Below are positions 1 through 9,679 of a stretch of 64,000 nucleotides of DNA, piece by piece (the stretch's first letter is position 1; every line of letters starts with the position of its first letter). This stretch comes from Brassica napus. Taxonomy: Eukaryota > Streptophyta > Magnoliopsida > Brassicales > Brassicaceae. The notes below the pieces were generated by a model, which made no database searches, was not told the origin of the DNA, and saw nothing but the letters and a program-made list of their open reading frames with translations. Where the stretch lies: NCBI RefSeq assembly GCF_020379485.1, contig NC_063448.1, forward strand, positions 51,965,218 through 52,029,217, read 5' to 3'. The position numbers were made by a program, and so were the translations under genes.

Positions 1-408
1 AAAGTTAAGCCTAGCCAAGGGACCGTACATAGCCATAGCAGCTTCATCATAAGCAGAAGCAGCTTCTTCCGCGGTAGGGAAAGTGCCGAGCCAAAGCCTG
101 CTTACTTTATTAGGCTCACGGATCTCTGCAACCCATTTACCCCAAACCCTTTGCCTAACTCCTCTGAAGCTAGAGTGGGAGTTCTCTGGTCCACCTTTGC
201 CTTTCATACAGCCTTTCTTAGACCCTTTGGCAGGAGCTTTCCGTTTCGGTTTCTCTCCTTGTTTTGTAGAGGAAGCGTTAACAGAGTCGTTGTACTCTTT
301 CCACTTTTTTAGTCTATCGGCTACTGTTGTACCGTCTGCTCTAGCCCTTGATTTCCTCTTCCTTGATATTGTTATTGTGTGGGTTCCTGTTTGGTCATAA
401 ACAGCCAT
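1..408 (-). CDS. DREB2B: DREB2-type AP2/ERF transcription factor, N-terminal part (cut by window edge)
   Basis: The minus-strand frame is open from an ATG at 408 to the window edge (136 codons, no stop), so only the N-terminal part is present. Residues 16-24 form a basic nuclear-localisation-like stretch (RKRKSRARA), followed by a second basic region rich in K and G (about 53-73). The AP2/ERF DNA-binding domain runs from about residue 80 to the edge, with the motifs [16 protein letters not shown] and RLWLGTF. V93 and E98 fall at the two positions that favour DRE/CRT (A/GCCGAC) binding in DREB proteins. The family activates drought, heat and salt genes in the nucleus. The N-terminal wording ([24 protein letters not shown]) is nearer to DREB2B than DREB2A as I recall them. 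The C-terminal activation region lies outside the window. Subfamily confidence is high; the 2B assignment is moderate. Confidence 0.9.
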   Translation of the reverse strand, partial: MAVYDQTGTHTITISRKRKSRARADGTTVADRLKKWKEYNDSVNASSTKQGEKPKRKAPAKGSKKGCMKGKGGPENSHSSFRGVRQRVWGKWVAEIREPNKVSRLWLGTFPTAEEAASAYDEAAMAMYGPLARLNF

Positions 409-449
409 CTCTTCTTCTCCTTCTTCTTCTTAGAAGCGAATCAAATAAT

Positions 450-891
450 CTACAAGAAACCAAAAAAAAAAAGCTTAGGGCTCAGAAAACTCTCTCAAGG
501 ATTCTAGAAAACAGGAGAACGAGTTATAATATATTAAAGACACGGAAACTAAACTACTTAGCCACCAAGTATGTTTTTTCCTTGGCCACCAAGTATGTTT
601 TTTCCTTGGCCACCAAGTTTGTTTTGTCTTTTATTTATAGAAAAAAAAGGAGGAAAAGTCGAAACTGAATTTCCAATTTTCTTTTTTTACACCTAATCGT
701 GGTGATCAAGCTAGTTAAAAGAAAGCGAGTAACATAATAGACATAAACCCTAGAAGACTGAATCGAAAATTTCGACGTACTTATTGGGATTGATAACTTC
801 AAAGTTCGAGTCGAATCTCTTCTTCAATGGTCAACACCCGCTTTTCCTTTTCGGTGATGTTGTTCGCGTGTGACGATCGATTTGTACTTAC
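450..891 (-). other. 5'UTR intron of the DREB2B-like gene
   Basis: On the minus strand, a perfect GTAAGT donor begins at 891 and a TTTCTTGTAG acceptor ends at 450, leaving a 41-nt leader exon before the ATG at 408. The upstream noncoding exon would run from about 945 to 892, just below a TATA box. DREB2 genes are known to carry a leader intron. The open frames on the plus strand here are therefore noncoding. Confidence 0.7.
557..628. repeat. 24-bp minisatellite, about 3 copies, in the leader intron
   Basis: The word GCCACCAAGTATG recurs at 561, 585 and 609 (the last with one change), a 24-bp period. It lies inside the predicted 5'UTR intron, so copy number could vary without touching coding sequence. 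Confidence 0.85.
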
Positions 892-970
892 TTTGTATTA
901 TCTTCTTCGCGTTCGTTCTACTCTTTTTCTCTTTCAGATTTAAAGTTCTATTCGACAACGGGGTCGAGGG

Positions 971-1034
971 TATTTATAGACCTTCTCTGGATAATGCGAG
1001 ACTAGTCAATATGTCTCATATGTCGACACGTGTC
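971..1034 (-). promoter_or_regulatory. Core promoter of the DREB2B-like gene: TATA box and G-box palindrome
   Basis: TATAAATA reads on the minus strand at 978-971, about 30 nt upstream of where a leader exon would start. About 50 bp further upstream, 1025-1034 is the perfect palindrome GACACGTGTC with a CACGTG core. This is a bZIP/bHLH G-box and an ABRE-type site, which fits a stress-induced gene. Confidence 0.65.
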
Positions 1035-1088
1035 GTAATCCTCACCACAAAACACGCTCTCCATACGGGTAAGCAATTGAATCCTTAG

Positions 1089-1857
1089 CATAGTGGATAA
1101 CCCTCCCTCCCCCCAGGCCCACACACACAGACACACAGACACAAGAGACATATTTAATTCAATTAGTTTTTGACAATGATATTATAGTATTTGGTTTTGA
1201 TCACAAAATTTTATGTGAATTGAATATTGATCATATCGTGTGTGCTGCACTTTTTTTTAGGAAAACGCTTTCTACGCATATAATAGCATTAGAATGTAAA
1301 GATATCAATCAGCCGTAATCTGGTCAAAGTTGCAGCTCTGCATGTCCGTCACGTGTCTCTCTTTAATTTTGTTGTCACGGCCAGGAACTCTGACAAGCAT
1401 CCACGTAATTGCCTGCGTACTTATAAAAAGCTTGTTGGACTTTTAGCCATAAACGGCTCCATATATATGAATCTATATCAATCTATTATCGACTCAGTAA
1501 TGGAACCGGTCGATTTGGTTAAACCAGCTCCCAGCTATTAGAAAAGGTTTAAGTCGAACTATTACAGCCGTTAAGTCGCGCCGTTTAAGAAGCCCTGACT
1601 CGAACATTTTGCTCCCTAATTATAGCTTTTCGAAGAACATTACTTGAAAGTTGAAACTGAAAGCACACCAAGTCAAAAGGATACAATACACAACAAGAGA
1701 TATTCAATGACAAGCTTCGAACACACGAAAACATTATTCAAACTTCTTTTTTCCTTCAGTTTTATCAGAAAGAGGAGGAAGGTAGGTAGGTAGAGTGAAT
1801 TGCAAACTCCATGAATTTTGTTCTCTGCTCGTTGTTACCACTTGCTTGCTTAGTTGC
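1089..1857. other. Intergenic stretch between the DREB2B promoter and the DCD gene 3' end
   Basis: It begins with a short CA-rich tract (about 1115-1148). A TAGG microsatellite (about 1781-1794) lies near the DCD 3' end. I see no coding potential, RNA gene or repeat structure otherwise. It should hold the distal DREB2B promoter and the DCD 3'UTR. Confidence 0.6.
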
Positions 1858-4785
1858 TTAAGAACTTCCATATAGCCCTTTCAGTCGAAGTATCTCTTTT
1901 CTTGACTCAAGCTGCAAGAAAAACACACACAAAAAGACTAGTATTTGAAGCTCCTGAAACAAAAGAAAGTGACAATTTACAAGTTTTACAAAGTTGTATT
2001 TTTTTTTACCTGATCCATCTGCAACGAGATCATATACTCAGCTTGTTTCATCTGAGTTTGCTTCATCTCTTTCACTTCCGCCCATATCTAAAAAGAAATA
2101 TAGTTCATAAATATTTTCAATAGTGAGAGCCGGTCTTCAGCGTAGGCTAGTAAATCATCAGTGTATAAGTCTTCAATTTGTTAAAAAAAAAAAACTATAT
2201 AAACTTTTACTAAATTGTTTATAAGTAGGGATGTTAACTACAGGGTCAGGGCTCAACCCTCTTTTGTTTATTATAAACCCAGTCCTATATTAACCCAGCC
2301 CTATTTTAACCCTATTATAATCAAGGGTTAGGGCTGATACCAGGGTTAACTCATTTAATTGAAAAAAATATTTCATTTATTTTTGTTCTTAAATTTTAAA
2401 GATAAAACTAGAAAAATTAAGATATGATATGATTCTTTCCGCCAATTTGTTGAGCATCAAATCAAAAGTTTTCCTCCCAAAATCGCAAAATCGAGTTTTT
2501 GCTCCACAACTAAGAATAAAGTTTTTCCGTCAAAAAACAAAAATTGTGTTTTTTCCGCCAAAACCTAATTTGAGTTTTTCCACCAAAACCACAAAATCAA
2601 GTTTTCCCGTCGAAACCGCAAAATCGAGTTTTCCCGCAAAAACCGTAAAATCGAGTTTTCCTGTCAAAACCGGCAAATCGAGTTTTTCCACCAAAACTGT
2701 AAAATCGCGTTTTCCCGCCAAAACAGCAAAATCAACTTTTCCGCCGAAACCGCAAAATCTAGTTTTCCCCCTCAAAACCGTAAAATTGAGTTTTCCCGCC
2801 AAAACCGCAAAATCGAGTTTTCCTCCCAAAATCGCAAAATCGAGTTTTCCCGCCGAAACCGGCAAATCGAGTTTTCCCGCCAAAACTACAAAATCGCGTT
2901 TTCCCGCCGAAACATCAAAAACGAGTTTTCCGCCAAAACCGGCAAATCGGGTTTTCCCGCCCAAACCGCAAAATCGAGTTTTCCCGCCGAAACCGCAAAA
3001 TCGAGTTTTTCCGCCAAAACCGCAAAATCGAGTTTTTCCGCCAAAACCGCAAAATCGATTTTGATTTTTTGGCGGGAAAACTCGATTTTAAAGTTTTGAC
3101 GAAAAACTCGATTTTGCGTTTTTGGAGAGAAAACTCGATTTTGTTGTTTTTGTTGAAAACTCGATTTTGCGGTTTCGACGGAAAATTTCGTTGTTTAGTT
3201 TTAGGCGAGAAAACTCGACTCTAAGTTTCTTTTGGTAAAAAACATTATTAAATATTGTATAATAGTTGTGTGAATCAAAATAAAAGGGTTAGAATTTAAA
3301 CCCTGGTCCTATTAGGGCCAACCCTGTTTAAACCCTATTTAAAAAATGAGGGTTAGGGTTACAAATGGGTTTGCAGGGTTAGGGGTAACCCTGTTAGGTT
3401 GAACCCATATTAAGATCCCTATTTATAAGCCTCCAAATTTTATGAAATAACCTTAAGCAAGAGTCAACTAATTACCTCACTCAAGACATCCATACAAAGC
3501 TTCTCTTTCTCCTCTCCATTGTCTTCAAATGCGTCCCCTGACATGGCGGTAACGTACGAGGACCCACACGATGATTTATCTATATTATTCTCTTCCTCAT
3601 ATTCCCAAGACACCCTCTCATCTTCCCAATCATTTTGCATCATTGAAGAAGAAGAAGCAAATCCTGTGTTGTTACCCTTGTCAAAACTCTTGTAACCATC
3701 CTTATCCCTAGTATCCTCCAAAATCATGTTGAGTCCTTTCAGATGGGCATGAAAATTTGATGCAGCATCCCAGTCAATCTCTGAATATGCACCCTCGGCA
3801 GAAGTTCCCGTGCTAGGTCCTATTATATTCTTAGCCTTAGCAGAAGTCCCATTTTGCGGTGGTTGGAAACTTTGTTGTTCGCAAGTGTTGACTATGACAT
3901 CTTGGCGTGAGGACAAAACTCCTTTACTTGCTTGTGATGGAGCTTCACGTCTAGCTGAAGATTCACTGTTCGCATTTCTGAGAACCGATGAGTAAGTTGG
4001 ACCAGATTGTGACACATGTTTTTGAGCTACTTCACATTCTTTAGTTTTTCCATCTTTTGAGTCTTGTTTAAAAAGACTGCTCCACTTATCAACACGTGGC
4101 GCTCCTCCTGAGTCACCTATCTCCACAAGAGAAGAAGCCGGAATAGCGTTTCTGGATGATGATGATGGTGATGCAACAACATGTTTGGATGTTGATGGTG
4201 GTGCCCTTACATATGGTGATGGTTTAAACAAACGTAGCAGCTTGTTTGTCTGAACTCGGTCAAGTTCAAACCAAAAGATCTTCTCATCCTTGTAATTATC
4301 AGCAATTACTGGTCCAAACGTTTCTTCAGACAACGGCTCACACTTCACTCGGACACGTACCTTTACCTGAGCAGGGTACGGACTTGGATCTGTACCATTA
4401 TGAGACCAAGCTTTGGGATCAATGTTCAGCTTTCCTTCACTCGCGGCTTCAAAGACGCCGTGAAGTGTTCTATCACTGTAGTTGAACAAGAACAGCGTCA
4501 GACCAGGTTCAATGTTCTTGATGTAAGCCATGTGAGGGCCTGGTAAGCCTGATCACAAAACAAAAATTAATTATCAAAACATGGTCGTTACAAAAGATTA
4601 AAGATTTTGCTAAAGAGAAACTAACCAAACAAGTTCTTAGCGTGACACTCTTTGATAGTGCTGAACTTGCATCCAAATATAACACCGCAGAGATCTCCTT
4701 TCTGAAGCTTCCTTACAGACATAGTTCCATATAGATTTTGGACATCCTCTTGCTTATAGGTCTCTGTCTTCCTCCCTGCACCCAT
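1858..4785 (-). CDS. DCD (development and cell death) domain protein, four coding exons
   Basis: I assembled complement(1858..1911, 2010..2087, 3476..4548, 4626..4785) from GT..AG borders that keep the frame: 1,365 nt, 454 residues. The DCD domain spans exon 1 and early exon 2. It opens with GVIFGCKFSTIKEC and continues LFG-LPGPHMAYIKNIEPGL, LFLFNYSDRTLHGVFEA, and ends near KLLRLF; the exon 1/2 junction splits the LFG codon. The middle is Ser-rich and low complexity. The short last exons encode a charged, probably coiled-coil tail (EVKEMKQTQMKQAEYM). DCD proteins are plant-specific and linked to ER stress, pathogen response and cell death; the biochemical role is unclear. The intron between exons 2 and 3 (2088-3475) is enlarged by a hAT element. 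By recalled synteny this corresponds to At3g11000. Confidence 0.88.
2226..3421. mobile_element. Non-autonomous hAT element in a DCD-gene intron
   Basis: The ends are TAGGGATG (2226) and GATCCCTA (to 3421), imperfect terminal inverted repeats typical of hAT. They are flanked by a perfect 8-bp target duplication TTTATAAG (2218-2225 and 3422-3429) that fits the hAT pattern of T at position 2 and A at position 7. The 1,196-bp interior has no transposase. Subterminal regions are rich in GGGTT/AACCC words and the core is a 27-bp minisatellite. The element sits inside an intron and leaves the splice sites intact. Confidence 0.85.
2455..3215. repeat. 27-bp minisatellite with inverted arm inside the hAT element
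   Basis: A 27-bp unit built on GCAAAATCGAGTTTTCCCGCC repeats, with variation, from about 2455 to 3060. From about 3063 to 3215 the same unit runs in reverse complement, making a long fold-back. Because 27 is a multiple of 3, both strands carry long open frames (9-residue period); these are artefacts of the repeat. Confidence 0.85.
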
Positions 4786-4795
4786 TGCTTCTCAC

Positions 4796-5248
4796 CTGAA
4801 ACAGAGAGAAAATCAAAAGTGTTTTAGCTTAAAGAAAAAAGTCTTTTCTGAATGGTTTAACACAAGTATGATGTTACCATGAACATGGTCACGTATCCCG
4901 GATTAAGTTTAATTTTCTTTAAATAATTAGTTCAAAATCTTGAATTTCTTTAAAAGTATTTAGCTTAAATTCCATCAAAAAGAATTAGGATAATTATTTT
5001 GATTTATTTAAATAAAATCAAACTTTTCACATCTATTTACAATTATAGACATTATCATGAAAAAGTCTCTGAACTAATTCAAATTTTATGATAAGGTTTC
5101 CAATTCAAAATATTTTCTAGATCCGCCATTGATCTACTACTAACTTAAGCAAAGATCAAAGGATCTCATACACACATAAGACGAGAAACACTCAGTAAAC
5201 AAACAAATCGAAAGTTCATGGAAGATCTGATAGATCACGACTCCTTAC
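4796..5248 (-). other. 5'UTR intron of the DCD gene
   Basis: On the minus strand GTAAGG at 5248 is a good donor and TTTCAG ending at 4796 a good acceptor. The second leader exon (4795-4786) abuts the ATG at 4785. The upstream noncoding exon would be purine-rich sequence around 5249-5390. The interior is AT-rich with no coding potential. Confidence 0.6.
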
Positions 5249-5390
5249 CTAAACCGAACGATCCTAAGAGAGAAGAGAAGAGAAGAAAGCAGATCCAGAA
5301 TCGTCAGAGACAACACTTCCTGCAGATTTCAGCTCAGAAATGCATGAAGATCAGGAAAAAAAATTCAAGAGAGAGATTGAATGTTAAAGC

Positions 5391-5726
5391 TAACTAAAGC
5401 TTTAGGGTTCTTTCAATGTTGTCTGAGAAAGTTGAAGAGGACTTTGAAAAAGGAAGATAGTAGAGTGAAACAGAGTAACGCTGCTAATTTTCCTAGACAA
5501 GCAAAACTGGCGCGAAATAGAAATCTTTACGAGACGATAATACCCTTTTGTGTTTTGGGATCTGATGCTAAAATGGAAAGTTTATAGGGGAGTTTCGGTA
5601 ATATCGTTCAGCGAATCAAGACGTTGCAGTTGCAGGGGCATCATGTTAGACCATCATCAAAGGAGAGTGTTGAATTTATTAAGAGTTTAATACACTGTAG
5701 TGTGGGGTGTTTTTTTCCTTAGAGAA
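5391..5726. other. Upstream region of the DCD gene
   Basis: Probable DCD promoter. I see no clear TATA box. A 68-codon plus-strand frame at 5381-5587 has no recognisable domain and I do not treat it as a gene. Confidence 0.4.
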
Positions 5727-5838
5727 TATATGTAAATTCAAACGAGTTGAATACATTGAAGTAGTTGAAAATGTAAACAAACACTGTCATATTTTGATAG
5801 AGTTCATGTGTTTCATTTTTATTGGTTTTCCAAATTTG
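5727..5838. repeat. 112-bp perfect direct repeat, left copy
   Basis: This segment is repeated without any difference I can find at 6771-6882. The two copies bound a 932-bp insert carrying the GA-rich tract. Sequence outside the copies is unrelated on each side. Confidence 0.9.
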
Positions 5839-5974
5839 TAAACATAAACCCATGAACACAGCTAACAGCATACACATTGCAAAAGTATCACATGAACACA
5901 ACTAACATCATAACAAACAAAACCCACAACATAACTTATAGGATATAGGTTACAGAGATCCTAGAAACTCTTAC

Positions 5975-6500
5975 CTGAGAGAGAGAGAGAGCCTGATAGA
6001 GAGGTTGCCGGAGAGAGAGAGAGCGCCTGACAGAGAGAGCGAGAGAGCCGGAGAGAAAGCGCGCCTGAGAGAGAGAGAGAGTCGTAAAGAGAGACTGAGA
6101 GAGAGAGGTCGCCGGAGCCTGAGAGAGAGAGAGCCTGAGAGAGAGAGAAAGCGCCTGAGAGAGAGAGAGCCAGAGAGAGAGAGAGCGCCTGAGAGAGAGA
6201 GAGACTGAGAGAGAGAGAGCACCTGAGATAGAGAGAGAGAGCGCCTGAGAGAGAGAGAGCCGGAGAGAGAGAGAGAGAGAGAGCCGGAGAGAGAGAGCCC
6301 CTGAGAGAGAGAGAGATCCGGAGAGAGAGACTGAGAAAGAGAGAGCCGGAGAGGGAGAGAGAGAGAAAGAGCGCCTGAGAGAGATAGCTTGAGAGAGAGT
6401 TCACCGGAGAGAGAGGTCACCGGAGAGAGAGATCGGAGAGGTCGCCATGAGGAGATCGGAGAGTTCGCCGGAGAGAGGTCGGAGGAGAAGAAGATTGGCC
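5975..6500. repeat. GA-rich (homopurine/homopyrimidine) microsatellite-minisatellite
   Basis: Runs of GA dinucleotide are punctuated by GCGCCT, GCCGGA and CCTGAG words at irregular 14-22 bp spacing. One strand is almost all purine in long stretches. Open frames on both strands (Leu/Ser-rich on minus, Glu/Arg-rich on plus) are low-complexity products of this repeat, not genes. Confidence 0.9.
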
Positions 6501-6770
6501 GCAAGAGAGAGTTACGTGAGAGATGAGAGTGAGGCACAAAAGTTTTAGGGTTATGTGTAGCAGGGTCATTTTTGTCATTAACCATTTTTGACTGAATCAG
6601 CTGCAGCTGGATGCATGGTGAAGACTCAGCCAGTTTTTTTTTAAAGTTCAGCTGAGTTTTCGAAACTCACCCAGCTGATCCATCTGGATGTACCGATAAT
6701 TCACACTAAACGAACACCAAAATTCACCTTTACCCAGATGGATCAGTTGACTGACCAAACGAACATGGCC
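6501..6770. other. Right part of the insert; possible DNA-transposon end
   Basis: It contains three variants of an ATCCATCTGG word in alternating orientation (around 6600-6750) and ends CCAAACGAACATGGCC. That resembles a PIF/Harbinger-type terminal repeat read outward. No matching left end was found, so the identification is weak. Confidence 0.3.
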
Positions 6771-6882
6771 TATATGTAAATTCAAACGAGTTGAATACAT
6801 TGAAGTAGTTGAAAATGTAAACAAACACTGTCATATTTTGATAGAGTTCATGTGTTTCATTTTTATTGGTTTTCCAAATTTG
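6771..6882. repeat. 112-bp perfect direct repeat, right copy
   Basis: Identical by eye to 5727-5838. Perfect identity implies a very recent event. The copies do not show TG..CA ends or a primer binding site, so a TRIM retroelement is not well supported. Confidence 0.9.
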
Positions 6883-7161
6883 ATGAGGGTCTTCACGCGT
6901 TGGTGTTACTTATATATTATGTCGCTAACACTTAAAATAGTAGTATAAATATTGTTTATATACAATACTAATTAGAAAAGTATAGTAATTTACGTGACAT
7001 ATTCAGTGGAATAATGAAATCATAATTTTTTCATTCCTCTAGCAATCAAGAAAAGAGGTCAACTGTGGCATAGAACATCTGCCGTCAATGTGTCCTCCGT
7101 GAGGCCACCAAAAATTCCTCTCTTCATGCGCACCAAGGTCACACACACAGACTTCATTAAA
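6883..7161. other. AT-rich intergenic sequence left of the Copia element
   Basis: No coding potential or known repeat recognised. Confidence 0.5.
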
Positions 7162-7441
7162 TATTTATAATCATGGAGTGGATTGCTATTAACCAAGACT
7201 AGAAGAAAGAGACCCATCAGCCACGACCAGATCCAGCCGCGGCCACGACCAAGAGGAGAGAGAGTCGGTCGGTTTAGACCGACTTAGGATTAGGATGTTT
7301 TCCTTTTCTTGTTATCTTTAGTTTTCATATTTCCTTTTGGATTAGGTTTTGTACTCTTTCCATTTTTCTCTTCCTTGTAACCCTTATATAAAGAGAACTT
7401 ATTATTCAGAAATAAACACACAGTTTCTCCATTCTTTTACA
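7162..7441 (+). repeat. Copia 5' LTR
   Basis: Aligned over its whole length with 13342-13621. It contains the TATATAAA box-like word near 7386 and ends TTTTACA before the primer binding site. Its first two bases are TA where the 3' LTR has TG. Confidence 0.85.
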
Positions 7442-7444
7442 CTA

Positions 7445-7457
7445 CGTTATCAGCACG
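7445..7457 (+). other. Copia primer binding site
   Basis: CGTTATCAGCACG lies 4 nt after the LTR. Words of this type match an internal (half-molecule) region of initiator tRNA-Met used by some plant Copia elements. Confidence 0.6.
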
Positions 7458-8476
7458 ATAGCCTCCAAAACCCTGAGACCAAAATCGAAACCTAAAAGCT
7501 TAAAACCGGCGACTCTAAAACCCTAAGAACGTTCTTCGTTTGTTCTAAACTCAGACGATCCATCTAAACCCCTAGACGTCCTCTGTCCGTTCGGATTCGA
7601 CGTCTCCAGCTCATGCTCCAACTCAGACGAAACCCGATTAGCACACGGCCCGCGTCCAAGAGACCTTGCACCCGAGACAAGCCGACAGCTCGCGACCATC
7701 CCGGTTCCGCGACCCGATAGGAGCCTGCAAGCGTCCGATCTTCCCGTCTTGAAGCTCCGTCCGTTCTCGCCCTTTTCTTTGGTGGTCCGGTTCTAAACCT
7801 CTACAAAGCAAAGGTATAACTAGATCTGAGAACCTAGAAAGATCAAAACCCTAATCCATTATTATGGAAACTTTGTTCTTGATGAAACCCTAGAAATTAC
7901 ATAATTAAAATATACAAATCTTATAACTAGTAACCAGAATCGATTCCATTAGAACATAATTGATTGATTATTCGTTTCTGATCTGAATTTAAGAAACCCT
8001 AATTTTGGAATCGAAAACCCTAAACCTAAAGCTTGAATTGGATTTTTATTTGTTCTTGCTTGATTGATTGATTTGAGAAATCTGAGGTTTAGGATTGTTA
8101 AATTGATTAAAGTAATCTATCTAGAACTTAAATCCTAAAGGCCTTGAAACCTTGATCTTAAAATCGACTTCTACTAGTGTTTAATCAAAACCCTAGAATT
8201 AGATAAGGTTGCTTGCATTGACATATGAATCTGAATATGGATTGCATTCATACTGTTTTAAAAGGATCGACCAGCATATAGTTTATAAAAAGTTGAAACC
8301 GTTTGCATTAGTATAACTACATGACCGTGTGGCTTGATGATTGATTAGCACCATGGTCAATTAGATTGCTTGATTTTCATAAATGCGTAAGACAGGTTTG
8401 TGGCCGAGCTTGTTAATTACCCTGCGGCCACATGATCACATTATGAACCTAAATTGTGAATGATAATGTGATTCAG

Positions 8477-9528
8477 ATGTCGAAAATCTCAAACAGAGAC
8501 TATGCAACCCTTAATCTCTCCGGAGATAACTACTTGCAGTGAGCGCTAAATACAAAGATCAGTCTAAGGTCAAAGGGACTTGGTGATACAATCATCAAGG
8601 GTAACAATGAGACCGATAAGAATCGGTACAGGGCTATAAGTATTATATGCCATCATCTCATTGAAGGTCTAAAAGATCAGTACATTACGATGGAAATCCT
8701 CTAGAGCTTTGGGATGCTTTACAACATAGATATGATCACCAGAAAATGGTGTTACTCCCAAAGGCTAGAAATGACTGGAAGAATCTAAGATTCATGGATT
8801 ATAAGTCAGTGGATGAGTACAATTCAGTCTTATTTAAGACGGTCTCAATGCTGAGATTTTGTGGTGAAGTTGTAACCGAAGATGAGTTACTTGAGAAAAC
8901 ATTCTCTACATTTCATTCATCAAACATAATACTGCAGCAGCAGTACCAAATGAAAGGTTTCGCCACATACACTGATCTGATCTCGTGCCTGCTACTGGCC
9001 GAGGCAAACAATGAGCTCCTGATGAAGAACAGTGAAGCTAGACCTGTTGGAACAACAACATTACCAGAGGCCAATGAGGTTGAAAAGAAAGATCCCAACG
9101 AGTGCAATTACATCCAGAATGATAAGAGATCACATGGCAAAGACCGAGGTGGATACAGAAACCGTGATCGTGACAATTACTCGAACAGCCGAGACAAATA
9201 CTTGGCCGGCCGGAAAGGAAACCACAATAACCGTGGTCGTGGTTCCAATCCCGGCCGTGGCCGAGACGGTTATGGCCGAGGTCGAGGCGGTATATCCAAA
9301 CCGTCTTACTCGACCAAATCCGTTTGTCACAGATGTGGGATGGACAACCATTGGGCCAAGAATTGTAGAACCCCTAAGCACTTGTGTGAGCTCTACCAAG
9401 AAAGTCTTAAGAATAAGAACCCGAAGGCTCACATGGTTCACGATTCCAGATATGAGGCTGATGATGATTCCGACATTGCTAAAGATGACCAAATGGATTT
9501 TGAGACTTCTGATTGTCTCAAAGACTAA
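8477..9528 (+). pseudogene. Copia gag, broken
   Basis: Gag begins at ATG 8477. It is interrupted by a TGA at 8540-8542 where a Trp codon is expected, and by a single-base loss near 8695 that shifts the frame; the remainder reads from about 8703 to the stop at 9528. The C-terminal part has a basic RG-rich stretch and a CCHC zinc knuckle (CHRCGMDNHWAKNC). Capsid protein of the element; not translatable as it stands. Confidence 0.88.
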
Positions 9529-9679
9529 AATTTTTGATACGACTTGTTTTATTACTTTATGATTGCTTTATGATTGCTTTGGTGTTTTTAATTTTATTGT
9601 TGGTGTTCTGAAACTTTAATAAAGAAAGTTTTAAAGTTTTATAAAGTCTCTAAGATTAGAAATCCTATTACTTATAGAA

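Noticed and set aside
348..668. Plus-strand frames of 105-106 codons at 83-668
   Set aside because: Antisense to the DREB2B exon and its leader intron.
2429..3064. 211-codon plus-strand frame and 144-codon minus-strand frame with 9-residue repeats
   Set aside because: Both come from a 27-bp minisatellite, whose length is a multiple of three, so several phases stay open. No protein family features.
5961..6585. Leu/Ser-rich frames of 147 and 204 codons
   Set aside because: Low-complexity translation of the GA-rich tract.
5727..6882. TRIM retroelement with 112-bp LTRs
   Set aside because: Repeat ends are not TG..CA, and no primer binding site or polypurine tract is visible next to them.
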